Shown here piece by piece: positions 1-9,092 of a stretch of DNA of 64,000 nt. The stretch's first letter is position 1. Each line of letters begins with the position of its first letter. Source of the stretch: Thioclava atlantica (GTDB lineage Bacteria; Pseudomonadota; Alphaproteobacteria; Rhodobacterales; Rhodobacteraceae); the NCBI RefSeq assembly GCF_000737065.1, contig NZ_AQRC01000005.1:176026-240025 (forward strand). Direction: 5' to 3'. The translations under genes were made by a program, and so were the position numbers. A model generated the notes under the pieces. That model did no database searches. It was not told the DNA's origin and saw only the letters and a list, made by a program, of their open reading frames with translations.

Positions 1-499
1 CGCCCTCGAGCACCGGCAGCGCTTCGGCGCCGACATGCTCGAAGGCGGCCTGCCCCTCCTCGAGCTCTTCGGGAAGCGCGACCCAGGTCTGGATGCCGCC
101 CAGCGTCTGCCCGGTCTCGCGCACGGCGCCGTCGGTGCGCTCGGAATGGGTGATTCCATAACCCGCATTCATCCAGTTCACCGCGCCGGGCTCGATCCAC
201 TGGTCGGTGCCGAGCGAATCGCGGTGATGCAGACGGCCCTGCAAGAGATAGGTCACCGTCGCGAGGCCGATATGAGGATGCGGGCGGATATCGATGCCGC
301 GCTGACCCGAGAGGAATTCCACCGGGCCGATCTGGTCGAAGAAGATGAAGGGGCCGACCATCTGCCGTGCCGCGGAGGGCAGCGCGCGGCGCACCTCGAA
401 CCCGCCGAGGTCGCGCGCGCGGGGCGCGATGACGGTCTCGATCGCATCGACGGCGTCGCCGATCGGGATCTCGGGGTCGAGCGCGGGGTTCCAGCTCAT
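1..499 (-). CDS. Pirin family protein (3' end beyond window edge)
   Basis: Partial gene read leftwards from ATG at 499 and still open at base 1, so about 166 N-terminal residues are visible. The translation begins [17 protein letters not shown] and carries pirin-family cupin signatures: [12 protein letters not shown], then [15 protein letters not shown] and LHHRDSLG, the usual metal-binding cupin region. A strong AAGGAG ribosome site lies just upstream (502-510). Pirins are cytoplasmic cupins; several bacterial members oxidise quercetin-like compounds, others bind regulatory partners, so the biochemical role here is open. It is divergent from the Na/phosphate transporter, separated by about 140 bp. 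Family assignment is secure; the C-terminal half is not seen. Confidence 0.9.
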   Translation of the reverse strand, partial: MSWNPALDPEIPIGDAVDAIETVIAPRARDLGGFEVRRALPSAARQMVGPFIFFDQIGPVEFLSGQRGIDIRPHPHIGLATVTYLLQGRLHHRDSLGTDQWIEPGAVNWMNAGYGITHSERTDGAVRETGQTLGGIQTWVALPEELEEGQAAFEHVGAEALPVLEG

Positions 500-639
500 C
501 TTCGGCTCCTTTCGTTACAGGGCATTAAGATAGCATCCCTGCCCGGGCATCACAGAGCGGAGCGGCGCGCAGCCCCTCTGCACTGGCTCACAGCTCCGCT
601 GGCCTTCGAGAAGCACTTGAAAAGGCTGCGGTCCATGCG

Positions 640-2268
640 ATGATTTCGGCCGTGTTGATCGATGTCGTAAATGCACTGGGCGGGGTCGGGTTGTTCCTCT
701 TCGGAATGATCTGGCTCACTGACGGCCTGCGTGGACTGGCGGGCCAGACCCTGCGCAACACGCTCTCGCGCTTCACCAACACACCGCTGAGCGGCGCGGT
801 CACGGGCGCCGCGACCACTGCGCTGATCCAGTCCTCGAGCGCCACGACGGTGACGGCGGTCGGCTTCGTGAGCGCGGGGCTTCTGACCTTCCCGCAAGCG
901 CTCGGGATCATCTTCGGGGCCAATATCGGCACCACGATGACGGGCTGGCTCGCGACGATCCTCGGCTTCAAGCTCGATCTGGGGCAGATCACCCTGCCGC
1001 TCGTCTTTCTCGGGGCGCTCGCGCGGCTCTTCGGGGGCGCGCGCCTGCCGCTGATCGGGACAGCCGTGGCGGGTTTCGCGCTGATCTTCCTCGGGATCGA
1101 CATCGTGAAATCGAGCCTCGCGGCGTTTCAGGGCATCGTCACCCCCACCGATTTCCCGCAAGACAGCCTGATCGGCCGGGTCGAGCTGATCCTGATCGGT
1201 GCGCTGATCACGGTGGTCACCCAATCCTCGAGCGCCGGGGTCATCGCCGCGCTCGCCGCCCTGGGTGCCGGCGCGATCAGCTTGCCTCAGGGACTCGCGA
1301 TGGTGATCGGGATGGATGTGGGGACCACGGTGACCGCGGCGATCGCGACGCTGGGCGGCTCGACCGCGACACGCCGCACGGGGCTGTCGCATGTGATCTA
1401 CAACTGTCTGACCGGGCTGATGGCGTTTTTCCTGCTGAGCCCCTACAACGCGCTCGTCGGGGCGCAGGGCCTGCATCTCGACAGCCAGATCGCGCTGGTC
1501 GCGTTTCACTCCGGTTTCAACATTCTCGGGGTGATCCTGATCCTCCCCTTCACCGGCGCCTTCGCGAAACTCGTGACCCTCATCGTGCGCGACAGGGGCA
1601 ATGCGCTCACCGCCGCTCTGGGCCGGCAGATGCTGAAGGACCCGAATGCCGCGCTCGATGCGGTCGTCTCGTCGCTCGACGCGGTGGTGAAGGCGCAGTT
1701 CGAATTTCTCGCGAAACGGCTGGAACACCGCGAGGCGACCCATGACGACACGGACAGGCTGCGCGAGATCGGCGATGCGATCACAGAGTTGCGCAATTTC
1801 GTCGACGGGATCCCGGCGATGCGCAGCGACGATCCGGCCGCGGCGCGGCTGGTCTCGGTGCTGCATGTGATCGACCATCTCGGGCGGCTCTATTTCCGCT
1901 GCACCCAGGAGCAGAGCCTCACCGCCTTTTCCCTCGACAACCGCCTGCGCCGTCTGAGCGCGATCCTGCGCTCGCTCACCGCCGAAGCCGCCAGCGCGAC
2001 AAATCTCGCGGCGACGGAGGCCCGCCTCAACAGGGTCCGCAGGCTGCTGCGCGCGCAGCGCGAGGTCTATCGCACGCGGATCTTCGGACACGCCACGCGC
2101 CGCGCCGTTTCCGGAGACACGCTCGGCCAGCGCCTCGATGCGGCGCGCTGGCTGCACCGGGTGAGCTACCACCTCTGGAGGATCGAGCATCACATGGTGA
2201 CGATCCATGAAGGGCTGGCCCCGGCATCGCCGCGGCGCGAGGCGGCGCTTGACGTGATGGAGGATTGA
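640..2268 (+). CDS. Na+/phosphate cotransporter family protein with C-terminal PhoU-like region
   Basis: A 542-residue inner-membrane protein. Two copies of the Na/Pi cotransporter repeat are visible, each with the hallmark QSSS motif: ALIQSSSATTVTA near residue 65 and VTQSSSAGVIAAL near residue 195. Each repeat is followed by a glycine-rich segment (GIIFGANIGTTMTG; GMDVGTTVTAA). From about residue 330 the protein becomes soluble and helical, as expected for the PhoU-like tail of YjbB/NptA-type proteins. It probably moves phosphate with sodium across the cytoplasmic membrane. It stands alone, followed by a convergent tRNA-Val. The ATG at 640 is chosen because the hydrophobic first helix starts immediately after it. 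Confidence 0.92.
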   Translation: MISAVLIDVVNALGGVGLFLFGMIWLTDGLRGLAGQTLRNTLSRFTNTPLSGAVTGAATTALIQSSSATTVTAVGFVSAGLLTFPQALGIIFGANIGTTMTGWLATILGFKLDLGQITLPLVFLGALARLFGGARLPLIGTAVAGFALIFLGIDIVKSSLAAFQGIVTPTDFPQDSLIGRVELILIGALITVVTQSSSAGVIAALAALGAGAISLPQGLAMVIGMDVGTTVTAAIATLGGSTATRRTGLSHVIYNCLTGLMAFFLLSPYNALVGAQGLHLDSQIALVAFHSGFNILGVILILPFTGAFAKLVTLIVRDRGNALTAALGRQMLKDPNAALDAVVSSLDAVVKAQFEFLAKRLEHREATHDDTDRLREIGDAITELRNFVDGIPAMRSDDPAAARLVSVLHVIDHLGRLYFRCTQEQSLTAFSLDNRLRRLSAILRSLTAEAASATNLAATEARLNRVRRLLRAQREVYRTRIFGHATRRAVSGDTLGQRLDAARWLHRVSYHLWRIEHHMVTIHEGLAPASPRREAALDVMED

Positions 2269-2353
2269 GGGGCTCCCGCCCTGCGGAAGGCAAAGCGCAC
2301 GGACCGTTCCAAGGGAAAGACCCATGGACATGTCGGCAATTTCCGGAAAGGGG

Positions 2354-2429
2354 TGGTGGGCGGTGAGGGACTCGAACCCCCGACATTCTCGGTGTAAACG
2401 AGACGCTCTACCAACTGAGCTAACCGCCC
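2354..2429 (-). tRNA. tRNA-Val (anticodon TAC)
   Basis: The reverse strand folds as a full cloverleaf: acceptor GGGCGGT pairs with ACCGCCC, D-arm GCTCAGTTGGTAGAGC, anticodon stem TCTCG/CGAGA around loop TTTACAC, and T-arm GGGGGTTCGAGTCCCTC. The anticodon TAC reads valine GUA/GUG codons. The 3' CCA is encoded. Confidence 0.97.
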
Positions 2430-2437
2430 CCGCCCTT

Positions 2438-2466
2438 CCTCTAGCGGCGATCCGCACGGTGATCAA
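2438..2466 (-). promoter_or_regulatory. Probable promoter of tRNA-Val(TAC)
   Basis: Read on the minus strand, TTGATC (-35) is separated by 17 bp from TAGAGG (-10), ending nine bases before the tRNA 5' end. The -35 is good and the -10 weak; assigned by position. Confidence 0.45.
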
Positions 2467-2560
2467 GACCGTGCCTCACCCGAGATCGAAGAGACGCGGC
2501 GGCCTTCCGTATTCGCCCCGAAACCGGTTGCGAGCGCGCATCGCTGTGCGCCCCGCAAAG

Positions 2561-2588
2561 CAAAAGCGGGTCCGCAAGGAACCCGCTT
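2561..2588 (-). terminator. Rho-independent terminator after the beta-barrel gene
   Basis: On the minus strand an AAGCGGGT/ACCCGCTT hairpin with a 9-base loop is followed by TTTTGCTTTG. It lies about 60 bp past the stop codon of the outer-membrane protein gene. Confidence 0.7.
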
Positions 2589-2646
2589 CCGTTTCTCGAT
2601 CGAAGAGGTGGCCGGTTTCGCTGAACGCCCCCTGCCCCGGTCCGCC

Positions 2647-3435
2647 TCAGAGGCGGTTGAGCGGGATCCGAAGGCTGAGCGACACCACGCCCGCATTGTT
2701 GTCGAAGGTCAGAGGCTCGACGGGCTCCGAGCCCCCCGCCAGCGGGACGGACCCGCCATTCGCGGTTCCGAAATGGTAGTAGCGATAGGCGAGTTCGAGG
2801 ATCGCCGGATGCTCGCCCGGAGGGGTGAGCTGGACCGACACACCGACCCCGACAGAAACCGCCAAGTCGGTGTTGTTGTCCCCTTCGAAGGAACGGGTGA
2901 CCGGCGTCGTCGAGCTATTGGTACGGGTCCAGGAACTGACCCGGTTATTCGCAAGACCGATGCCGCCCACGACGAAGGGCTGCACCCGCGAATTGACGCC
3001 GCGCTGTTCGAGCGGCGAATAGAAGAGGTTACCCATCAACGCGGTCGTGGAGACGGAGGCTTCGGTGATGTCGGCATGCGGGCCGGGCGTCGTATGCGGA
3101 CCCGTAGCGTCCGAACGGCCGGTCTTGATGACGCTGACATCGCCGCGGAAACCGTTCATCCAGTCATAGCCCACCGCGATCCCGCCGAAGCCGGTATGGC
3201 CGTCGGCCAGATCGAAATCCACGCGCGGATCTGTGGGATATCCCGGCGGCAGCCAGTGACCGTCCGAGAAATCGGTCGCGAGCGAGCCCGCCTCGAGGCG
3301 CACATACGGACCGAAGGTCACGCTCGCGGAGCCGAGCCCGAAGATCCCGCCGGCGGTCTGCGCAGGCGCAATTGCGGGCGCTCCCGCCAGAACTCCGACA
3401 ACCAAGGCTCCTGCGACGATAGTTTCCACGTTCAT
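2647..3435 (-). CDS. Outer-membrane beta-barrel protein
   Basis: About 262 residues from the ATG at 3435; an upstream in-frame start at 3489 would only add a charged stretch. The start MNVETIVAGALVVGVL with a cleavage-like APAQT near residue 26 is a typical signal peptide. The rest is rich in alternating hydrophobic/polar strands, glycine and aromatic residues (FGGIAVGYDWMNGFRGDVSV, PFVVGGIGLANN, ILELAYRYYHFG) and ends in LSLRIPLNRL, a strand-like tail, as in small OmpA/porin-like eight-strand barrels. Function unknown; no specific family recognised. It is monocistronic with its own terminator. Confidence 0.7.
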   Translation of the reverse strand: MNVETIVAGALVVGVLAGAPAIAPAQTAGGIFGLGSASVTFGPYVRLEAGSLATDFSDGHWLPPGYPTDPRVDFDLADGHTGFGGIAVGYDWMNGFRGDVSVIKTGRSDATGPHTTPGPHADITEASVSTTALMGNLFYSPLEQRGVNSRVQPFVVGGIGLANNRVSSWTRTNSSTTPVTRSFEGDNNTDLAVSVGVGVSVQLTPPGEHPAILELAYRYYHFGTANGGSVPLAGGSEPVEPLTFDNNAGVVSLSLRIPLNRL

Positions 3436-3708
3436 TTTCAGTCTTCCCCTTCTTATTTCCCCGACCGTCTCTCTGCTGGAGCTGTCCACGCTCCGATGGG
3501 AGAGAGCAAAATCGAGTATATGAGCGCTTGGAATTCGAGGAAGACCGGATCAACTTATTTCCGAGTCCTGTTGCCTCTTCACCAACCTCTGATTGCAGGC
3601 GAATGCGACCCGATCAGCCGCATTTTTCCTTTCTTCGCCCGTCCCCCGCACGAGGCCCCGCGGCGTCTCTGCCGCAAGGCAGCGGAACACGCGGCGGGTC
3701 GCCTCTCG

Positions 3709-3745
3709 AAAAATACAGCCCGCCACGCGATGCGCAGCGGGCTGT
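3709..3745 (-). terminator. Rho-independent terminator after the Gly-rich secreted protein gene
   Basis: On the minus strand ACAGCCCGC pairs with GCGGGCTGT across a 13-base loop and is followed by ATTTTTC, 16 bp after the stop codon at 3762. A textbook terminator. Confidence 0.8.
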
Positions 3746-3761
3746 CGATCCCGTGTTGAGA

Positions 3762-4580
3762 TCAGCCGTGACCGGCGAGGATGGCGATCCGCACCGCTTC
3801 GGCCTGAGCTGCAAGCTGATCCGCAGCCGCACCCGTGACAGGGCTCCCGAGGATCGTCGTCACCGCGGTGACGGTATCCTTGGTGATCGGCACGGACTTG
3901 TCCGAAGCCGAACCGAGGAAGATCGCCTCGAGCGTCGCGACATTGTTGGTCACGCCCAGGTTCGAAAGCCCCGAGCTGCCATCGAGCGCATCCTTGAGCA
4001 GCGCGAGGTTCTGCAGCGGCGAGTCGATGAAGGTCACGTTGTCCCAGTTCAGCGACAGGCTCGAGATCACCTGATCGAGGCTCAGATTGTAGAAACTCAC
4101 CATGTCGGGCGAAATGGTCGCGAGCGCCTCGTCATAGGCACGATCGAGAACATGCGAGGGAGACCGCGCGACGTTCAGGCGACCCAGTTCGATCTCCGGG
4201 ATCCCCTCCTGCGCCCAGACGGGCTTGCCGCCACCGGTCGAGGACGGTGCCCCGGCCTGCGGGCCCTGACCTTCGGAATCGGGCCCGGGACCGCCCTGGC
4301 CCTGCCCCTTGTCATTCTGGTTTTCCTGGCCAGCCTGTGCGCCCGGGCCACCCTTGCCCTCGCCTTCCGCGCCGGAATGGCCGCCCTCGTCCGATTGACC
4401 GGCCTGTTTGCCCTGACCGTCCTGACCGCCTTTGCCACCGCTCTCGCCGTCATGCGTATCGGCATAGGCCGCGCCTACGAACCCATGAAACGGGGCCTCC
4501 CAGGCCGTCGCCATGCCGAGAGCCGACACGATCGCAATTGCCGAAACGAAAGACTTACTCTTCGAACCGATCCCACACAT
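3762..4580 (-). CDS. Secreted protein with Gly/Gln-rich linker, function unknown
   Basis: A 272-residue protein not assigned to a known family. Residues 1-40 form a long signal sequence with hydrophobic core VSAIAIVSALGMATA and a likely cut near AAYADTH. Residues about 42-118 are low-complexity, dominated by Gly, Gln, Asp and Lys (repeats of GQ, GG and GEG), probably an extended linker. From about 120 a compact helical region follows (EIELGRLNVARSPSHVLDRAYDEAL through the C-terminus). Likely exported to the periplasm or beyond. Own terminator; no operon partner. Confidence 0.6.
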   Translation of the reverse strand: MCGIGSKSKSFVSAIAIVSALGMATAWEAPFHGFVGAAYADTHDGESGGKGGQDGQGKQAGQSDEGGHSGAEGEGKGGPGAQAGQENQNDKGQGQGGPGPDSEGQGPQAGAPSSTGGGKPVWAQEGIPEIELGRLNVARSPSHVLDRAYDEALATISPDMVSFYNLSLDQVISSLSLNWDNVTFIDSPLQNLALLKDALDGSSGLSNLGVTNNVATLEAIFLGSASDKSVPITKDTVTAVTTILGSPVTGAAADQLAAQAEAVRIAILAGHG

Positions 4581-4822
4581 TCGGAACCTCCTACCCGGTG
4601 AAAGAAAGAAATCGTGTCACCTACAAATCATGAAACCCACATCGCAAATATGATTTAGATCAAATGATTTTTACCAAGTCGGAATTGGACTTGCAGAGGC
4701 CGCGCGTTTCACCCGTCGCACGGTTCGCTTCACAGGAGGATGGCATCCAAGCAGGGAGGCTTTCCGAGGGTTCCGAGGCTGAAATACCGAGGCGAGGCGG
4801 GCCGTCGACTCGCATTAGGCTC

Positions 4823-5683
4823 TCAGTCCGAGGCCACCTCATTTTTCACCTGTCCCCAGGTGACAAGGGTGAAGACGGCGGTCCCCCCGACGACGTTCCC
4901 GGCCAGCACGGGGAAGAAGAATCGCGTGATCGCCTCGCCCGCCGGCAGTTCGCCATGCCACACGAGAAGCCCCGCCTCGACCGAGCCCGCGATGACATGG
5001 GCGAATCCCGCCGCCGAGAGGAGCCAGGTCATCACGAGAATGATGAAGAAGGAATTGCCCTGTGCGCCGGGCATGATCCAGACCACAGCGGCGATGATGA
5101 GACCCGCTGGCATGGCGCGGAAGAAATTCTCCGACACGCTGCCCTCGGTCGCGTGCCGGGCCACCGCGAGAAGGCTGTCGAGAAGCCCGGGCGGGACGAC
5201 ATGCGGGAGCACGAGAAAGCCCGACGCGACGGTCGTGCCGATCACATTCGCGCATAGCACCACGACCCAGAGCCTGAGCAGTTTGACGAAACAGGCCGGG
5301 GAGCGATCCGCGATCACCGGCAGAACGGTGGTGATCGTGTTCTCGGTGAAAAGCTGCATCCGACCGAAGATCACCACGAGGAAGCCCACCGAATAGCCCA
5401 TGCTCTCGACCAGCACCGCCCAGTCGCTGCGCGGAAGATGGTCGCGCAGAACGGCCTGGGCGATCACCGACAGGCTGATGAGCACGCCCGCCGCCACCCC
5501 GGACCAGATCAGCGACACGACCGGTCGGCTGAGCTCCTCGTCGCCATCGCGGCGGATCACTTCGTAGATCAGGCGGGCCGAAAGACGCGAGGCCCGGAAG
5601 ACCGATTTCTCCTCCGCCGGCTCCTGGATGGCCTCGGATTGGTCGTCATTCTCGGTGCGGGCGGAGGAGGAGGAGTTTTTCAT
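4823..5683 (-). CDS. Formate/nitrite transporter (FNT) family channel
   Basis: A 286-residue polytopic inner-membrane protein. After a charged N-terminus of about 45 residues, six hydrophobic segments follow with FNT features: GVAAGVLISLSVIAQ, then FGRMQLFTENTITTVLPV, LWVVVLCANVIGTTVAS, MPAGLIIAAVVWIM and AGNVVGGTAVFTLVTWGQV. Members conduct small monovalent anions (formate, nitrite, hydrosulfide); this one has the long N-terminus and TENT motif of the YfdC-like branch, for which the substrate is uncertain. Single gene; no formate or nitrite enzyme adjoins it. Confidence 0.85.
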   Translation of the reverse strand: MKNSSSSARTENDDQSEAIQEPAEEKSVFRASRLSARLIYEVIRRDGDEELSRPVVSLIWSGVAAGVLISLSVIAQAVLRDHLPRSDWAVLVESMGYSVGFLVVIFGRMQLFTENTITTVLPVIADRSPACFVKLLRLWVVVLCANVIGTTVASGFLVLPHVVPPGLLDSLLAVARHATEGSVSENFFRAMPAGLIIAAVVWIMPGAQGNSFFIILVMTWLLSAAGFAHVIAGSVEAGLLVWHGELPAGEAITRFFFPVLAGNVVGGTAVFTLVTWGQVKNEVASD

Positions 5684-5845
5684 GTCGCCAGAACCCCCTA
5701 GGCGGGAGTTTGTTCCGCACCAAACGCCGCAGCCGAGGACAGGTCACGTCTTTGGCATCGCAAGCGCGCAGAAAAAATTCCGAAGCGAAACCGCCGACGC
5801 GAAAACCTCGGTCGATCGTGTCAGCTGGCGTGGTCAGGAGGAGGA

Positions 5846-5920
5846 TGGTGGGCGATGAGAGATTTGAACTCCCGACATCTTCGATGTGAACGAAGCGCTC
5901 TACCACTGAGCTAATCGCCC
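5846..5920 (-). tRNA. tRNA-Val (anticodon CAC)
   Basis: On the reverse strand acceptor GGGCGAT pairs with ATCGCCC, the D-arm is GCTCAGTGGTAGAGC, the anticodon stem CTTCG/CGAAG encloses TTCACAT (anticodon CAC), and the T-arm is GGGAGTTCAAATCTCTC. CCA is encoded. It lies 15 bp downstream of the broken HU-like gene on the same strand. Confidence 0.97.
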
Positions 5921-5935
5921 TCCGTGGCGCGCCTT

Positions 5936-6343
5936 TTAGCGCCCCTCTTCGGGCTCCGCAAGAGGGTTTCGCGCGGTTTTTTCATCCCCTGCACCGGGTG
6001 TCGACCGGGCCTTGGGGCGGCGCAGCTTGAGCACGAGAATCTCGTCGCCGGACTTCTCGAACTGGCGGTTGATCTTGAGCTTTCCGAGCGGCGGCAGCGT
6101 CAGCCCCTGCCCCTCCGCGAGCGCCTCGCCCAGCACCTTCAGGACGGCTTCCGACATCGCGCGGGCCTCGCCCCTCTTCACCCCGGCCTAGAGCATCACC
6201 CGCTCGACGAATTCCTTCTTGCGCAGCTCCCCCTTCGATTGCGGATCGGTTTGCGCGCTTTCGGGGGCGATCGAGGCGGTGTCAAGCGCCGCCTCCGGTT
6301 TCGCGGGGGCTCGGGTCTTTCTCGGTTTGCGGGGCGTGGCCAT
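5936..6343 (-). pseudogene. HU-family DNA-binding protein interrupted by an in-frame amber codon
   Basis: From ATG at 6343 (AAGGAG just upstream) the frame reads a Pro/Ala-rich N-terminus, then KGELRKKEFVERVML, a TAG stop (6188-6190), and continues in the same frame with AGVKRGEARAMSEAVLKVLG and LPPLGKLKINRQ to a natural stop at 5936. The two halves together make a 135-codon HU-like protein of the rhodobacterial type with an Ala/Pro-rich N-terminal extension; only one codon is wrong, where the family would have a sense codon. No frameshift is needed. Either a recent nonsense mutation, an assembly error, or suppressed amber readthrough. It follows lon on the same strand behind a terminator. 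Confidence 0.8.
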
Positions 6344-6397
6344 GACGGCTCCTTTTTCGTGATCTGCGGGAAGCTTAGCGAGCCGAAAGGCGGAACG

Positions 6398-6432
6398 CAA
6401 AACGCCCGCCGCGCGAGAGCACGGCGGGCGTT
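6398..6432 (-). terminator. Terminator after lon
   Basis: An 11-bp perfect stem, AACGCCCGCCG/CGGCGGGCGTT with a 10-base loop, lies 23 bp past the lon stop and is followed on the minus strand by TTTTGC. Confidence 0.8.
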
Positions 6433-6454
6433 CATCATGTCACCACGAGCGGGC

Positions 6455-8872
6455 TCAGTGCGCGGTCGCCGCGCCGTGCCCTGCGGCCTTGGCAGCCGCC
6501 GCGGCAGCCGCCGCCGCTTCCTCGGCCTCCTCGTCCCATTCGACGGGTTCGGGCATCCGGGTCAGCGCGCGCGGGAGAACCTCGGTCACATGCGAGACCG
6601 GGATGATCTCGAGCCCCGCCTTCACGTTATCGGGGATCTCGGCCAGATCCTTCTCGTTTTCCTGCGGGATCAGCACCGTCTTGATGCCGCCGCGCAGGGC
6701 CGCGAGAAGTTTCTCCTTGAGACCGCCGATCGCGAGCACATTGCCCCGCAGCGTCACCTCGCCCGTCATCGCCACGTCCTTGCGCACGGGGATGCCGGTG
6801 AGAACCGAGACGATCGAGGTCACCATCGCGATACCCGCGGACGGCCCGTCCTTCGGGGTCGCGCCTTCGGGAACGTGGACGTGGATGTCCCATTTTTCGA
6901 ATTTCGGCGGTTTCACCCCCATCGCAGGCGCGACCGAGCGGACATAGCTCGACGCTGCGTCGATCGATTCCTTCATCACGTCGCCCAGCTTGCCGGTGGT
7001 CTTCATCCGGCCCTTGCCCGGCAGGCGCAGCGCCTCGATCTGCAGCAGGTCGCCGCCCACCGAGGTCCAGGCGAGCCCGGTCACGACACCGATCTGGTCT
7101 TCCTTCTCGGCCAGACCGTAGCGGTGACGCTTCACGCCCAGGTAATCGCCGAGCTTCGCCTCGTCGACGGTGATCGTCTTGATCGCGCCTTTCGACTTGA
7201 TCAGCTCGGTCACCGCCTTCCGGGCCACCTTGGCGATCTCGCGCTCGAGGCTGCGCACGCCCGCCTCGCGGGTGTAGTAGCGCACCATGTCGGTGAGAGC
7301 CCCGTCGGTGATCGTCAGCTCGCCCTTCTTGAGCCCGTGCGCCTTGATCTGCTTGGGGATCAGGTGCTGCTTGGCGATCTCGCGCTTCTCGTCCTCGGTG
7401 TAGCCCGCGAGCGAGATGATCTCCATCCGGTCCAGAAGCGGGCCGGGCATGTTGTAGGAGTTCGCGGTGGTCAGGAACATCACGTTCGAGAGGTCGTATT
7501 CCACCTCGAGATAGTGATCGACGAAGGTCGAGTTCTGTTCCGGGTCCAGCACCTCGAGCATCGCCGAAGCCGGGTCGCCACGGAAATCCTGCCCCATCTT
7601 GTCGATCTCATCAAGCAGGATGAGCGGGTTCGTGGTTTTCGCCTTCTTCAGCGCCTGGATGATCTTGCCGGGCATCGAGCCGATATAGGTCCGGCGGTGA
7701 CCGCGGATCTCGCTTTCATCGCGCACGCCGCCAAGCGAGATGCGGATGAATTCGCGCCCCGTCGCCTTCGCGACCGAGCGGCCGAGCGAGGTCTTGCCGA
7801 CGCCGGGCGGACCCACGAGGCACATGATCGGCCCCTTGAGCTTGGCCGAACGCGCCTGCACGGCGAGATATTCGACAATCCGCTCCTTGACCTTCTCGAG
7901 CCCGAAATGGTCCTGATCGAGCACTTCTTCGGCCCGGAGCAGGTCTTTCTTCACGCGCGACTTCACGCCCCACGGGATCGACAGCATCCAGTCGAGATAG
8001 TTGCGCACGACCGTGGCCTCGGCCGACATCGGCGACATCGACTTGAGCTTCTTCAGCTCGGCTTCCGCCTTTTCCTTCGCCTCTTTCGAGAACTTGGTCT
8101 CGGCGATGCGCTCCTCGAGCTCGGCGATTTCGTTCGCCCCTTCCTCGCCGTCGCCCAGCTCCTTCTGAATGGCCTTCATCTGCTCATTCAGGTAGTATTC
8201 CCGCTGGGTCTTCTCCATCTGCGTCTTCACGCGCGACTTGATCTTCTTCTCGACCTGGAGAACGGAAACCTCGCCCTGCATCAAGCCGTAGACCTTCTCG
8301 AGCCGCTCGGAGATGTCGAGCGTCTCCAGAAGTTCCTGCTTCTGCGCCACCTCGAGGCCCAGATGGCCCGAGACGAGATCGGCGAGCTTGTCGGCCTCGG
8401 TGGCATCCGCCACTGCCGAGAGCGCCTCTTCGGGGATGTTCTTCTTGATCTTCGCGTAACGCTCGAATTCCTCGGCGACCGAGCGCAGCAGCGCCCGGAT
8501 CGTGTCGCGGTCGCCCTCGGTTTCGATCAGCGCCTCGGCCTCGGCTTCGAAATAGTCGTCATTCGGCACGAAATCCGTGATGCGCACGCGGCTCTTGCCC
8601 TCGACGAGCACCTTCACGGTGCCGTCGGGCAGCTTCAGCAGCTGCAACACGTTCGCAAGCACCCCCACGCGGAAGATCCCGTCGGTCTCGGGATCGTCCT
8701 GCGACGGATCGACCTGGCTCGCGAGCAGGATCTGACGATCCTCGGCCATCACCTCTTCGAGCGCCCGGACGGATTTTTCGCGCCCGACGAAGAGCGGCAC
8801 GATCATGTGGGGGAAAACCACGATATCGCGCAGCGGCAGGACCGGATGGGTGAAATTGGTAAATTCGGTCAT
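6455..8872 (-). CDS. lon: ATP-dependent Lon protease
   Basis: An 805-residue cytosolic AAA+ serine protease, normal Lon length, that degrades misfolded and regulatory proteins. The N-domain begins [20 protein letters not shown]; Walker [10 protein letters not shown] is near residue 355, Walker [12 protein letters not shown] near 420; the protease domain has the catalytic Ser in [12 protein letters not shown] (about 679) and the catalytic Lys in GLKEKLLAA (about 720). An Ala/Glu-rich tail ends the protein. The ATG at 8872 is preferred over an in-frame start at 8944 because the likely promoter (8945-8973) would place that earlier codon at or before the transcript start. Confidence 0.97.
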   Translation of the reverse strand: MTEFTNFTHPVLPLRDIVVFPHMIVPLFVGREKSVRALEEVMAEDRQILLASQVDPSQDDPETDGIFRVGVLANVLQLLKLPDGTVKVLVEGKSRVRITDFVPNDDYFEAEAEALIETEGDRDTIRALLRSVAEEFERYAKIKKNIPEEALSAVADATEADKLADLVSGHLGLEVAQKQELLETLDISERLEKVYGLMQGEVSVLQVEKKIKSRVKTQMEKTQREYYLNEQMKAIQKELGDGEEGANEIAELEERIAETKFSKEAKEKAEAELKKLKSMSPMSAEATVVRNYLDWMLSIPWGVKSRVKKDLLRAEEVLDQDHFGLEKVKERIVEYLAVQARSAKLKGPIMCLVGPPGVGKTSLGRSVAKATGREFIRISLGGVRDESEIRGHRRTYIGSMPGKIIQALKKAKTTNPLILLDEIDKMGQDFRGDPASAMLEVLDPEQNSTFVDHYLEVEYDLSNVMFLTTANSYNMPGPLLDRMEIISLAGYTEDEKREIAKQHLIPKQIKAHGLKKGELTITDGALTDMVRYYTREAGVRSLEREIAKVARKAVTELIKSKGAIKTITVDEAKLGDYLGVKRHRYGLAEKEDQIGVVTGLAWTSVGGDLLQIEALRLPGKGRMKTTGKLGDVMKESIDAASSYVRSVAPAMGVKPPKFEKWDIHVHVPEGATPKDGPSAGIAMVTSIVSVLTGIPVRKDVAMTGEVTLRGNVLAIGGLKEKLLAALRGGIKTVLIPQENEKDLAEIPDNVKAGLEIIPVSHVTEVLPRALTRMPEPVEWDEEAEEAAAAAAAAAKAAGHGAATAH

Positions 8873-8944
8873 CGGCTTTCCTTCAGTGGCGAAAGGGCCA
8901 GGCCCCGATTTTCGGCAGCCTCGTCCCTTCCCGGTTCGACCCAA

Positions 8945-8973
8945 TATCTAGGCATCTGGTGACGCCCGTTCAA
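8945..8973 (-). promoter_or_regulatory. Probable lon promoter
   Basis: Minus strand: TTGAAC, 17-bp spacer, TAGATA. Transcription would begin near 8938, giving an untranslated leader of about 65 nt before the lon ATG. This resembles a housekeeping sigma-70 promoter; I did not see a clear heat-shock sigma-32 consensus. Confidence 0.5.
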
Positions 8974-9092
8974 CTAGGCCATGTCGCTCACCTGTCACAA
9001 TGCGCGGCCACGCTTCGTGCCGCAAGAGCGGATCGGCGGGCTCGGATAATCGGTGAATCGCGTCGCTTGCCCTATGCCTGTTCTACGCGGCT

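Noticed and set aside
550..2466. 638-residue minus-strand open frame across the phosphate transporter
   Set aside because: Antisense shadow; crosses a tRNA gene and has no recognisable domain.
5936..6400. Two separate small genes in place of one HU-like gene
   Set aside because: Both halves are in the same frame and join into one family member across a single TAG.
5924..8962. 1012-residue plus-strand open frame
   Set aside because: Antisense of lon and the HU-like gene; high GC makes long shadow frames. The opposite strand is clearly Lon.
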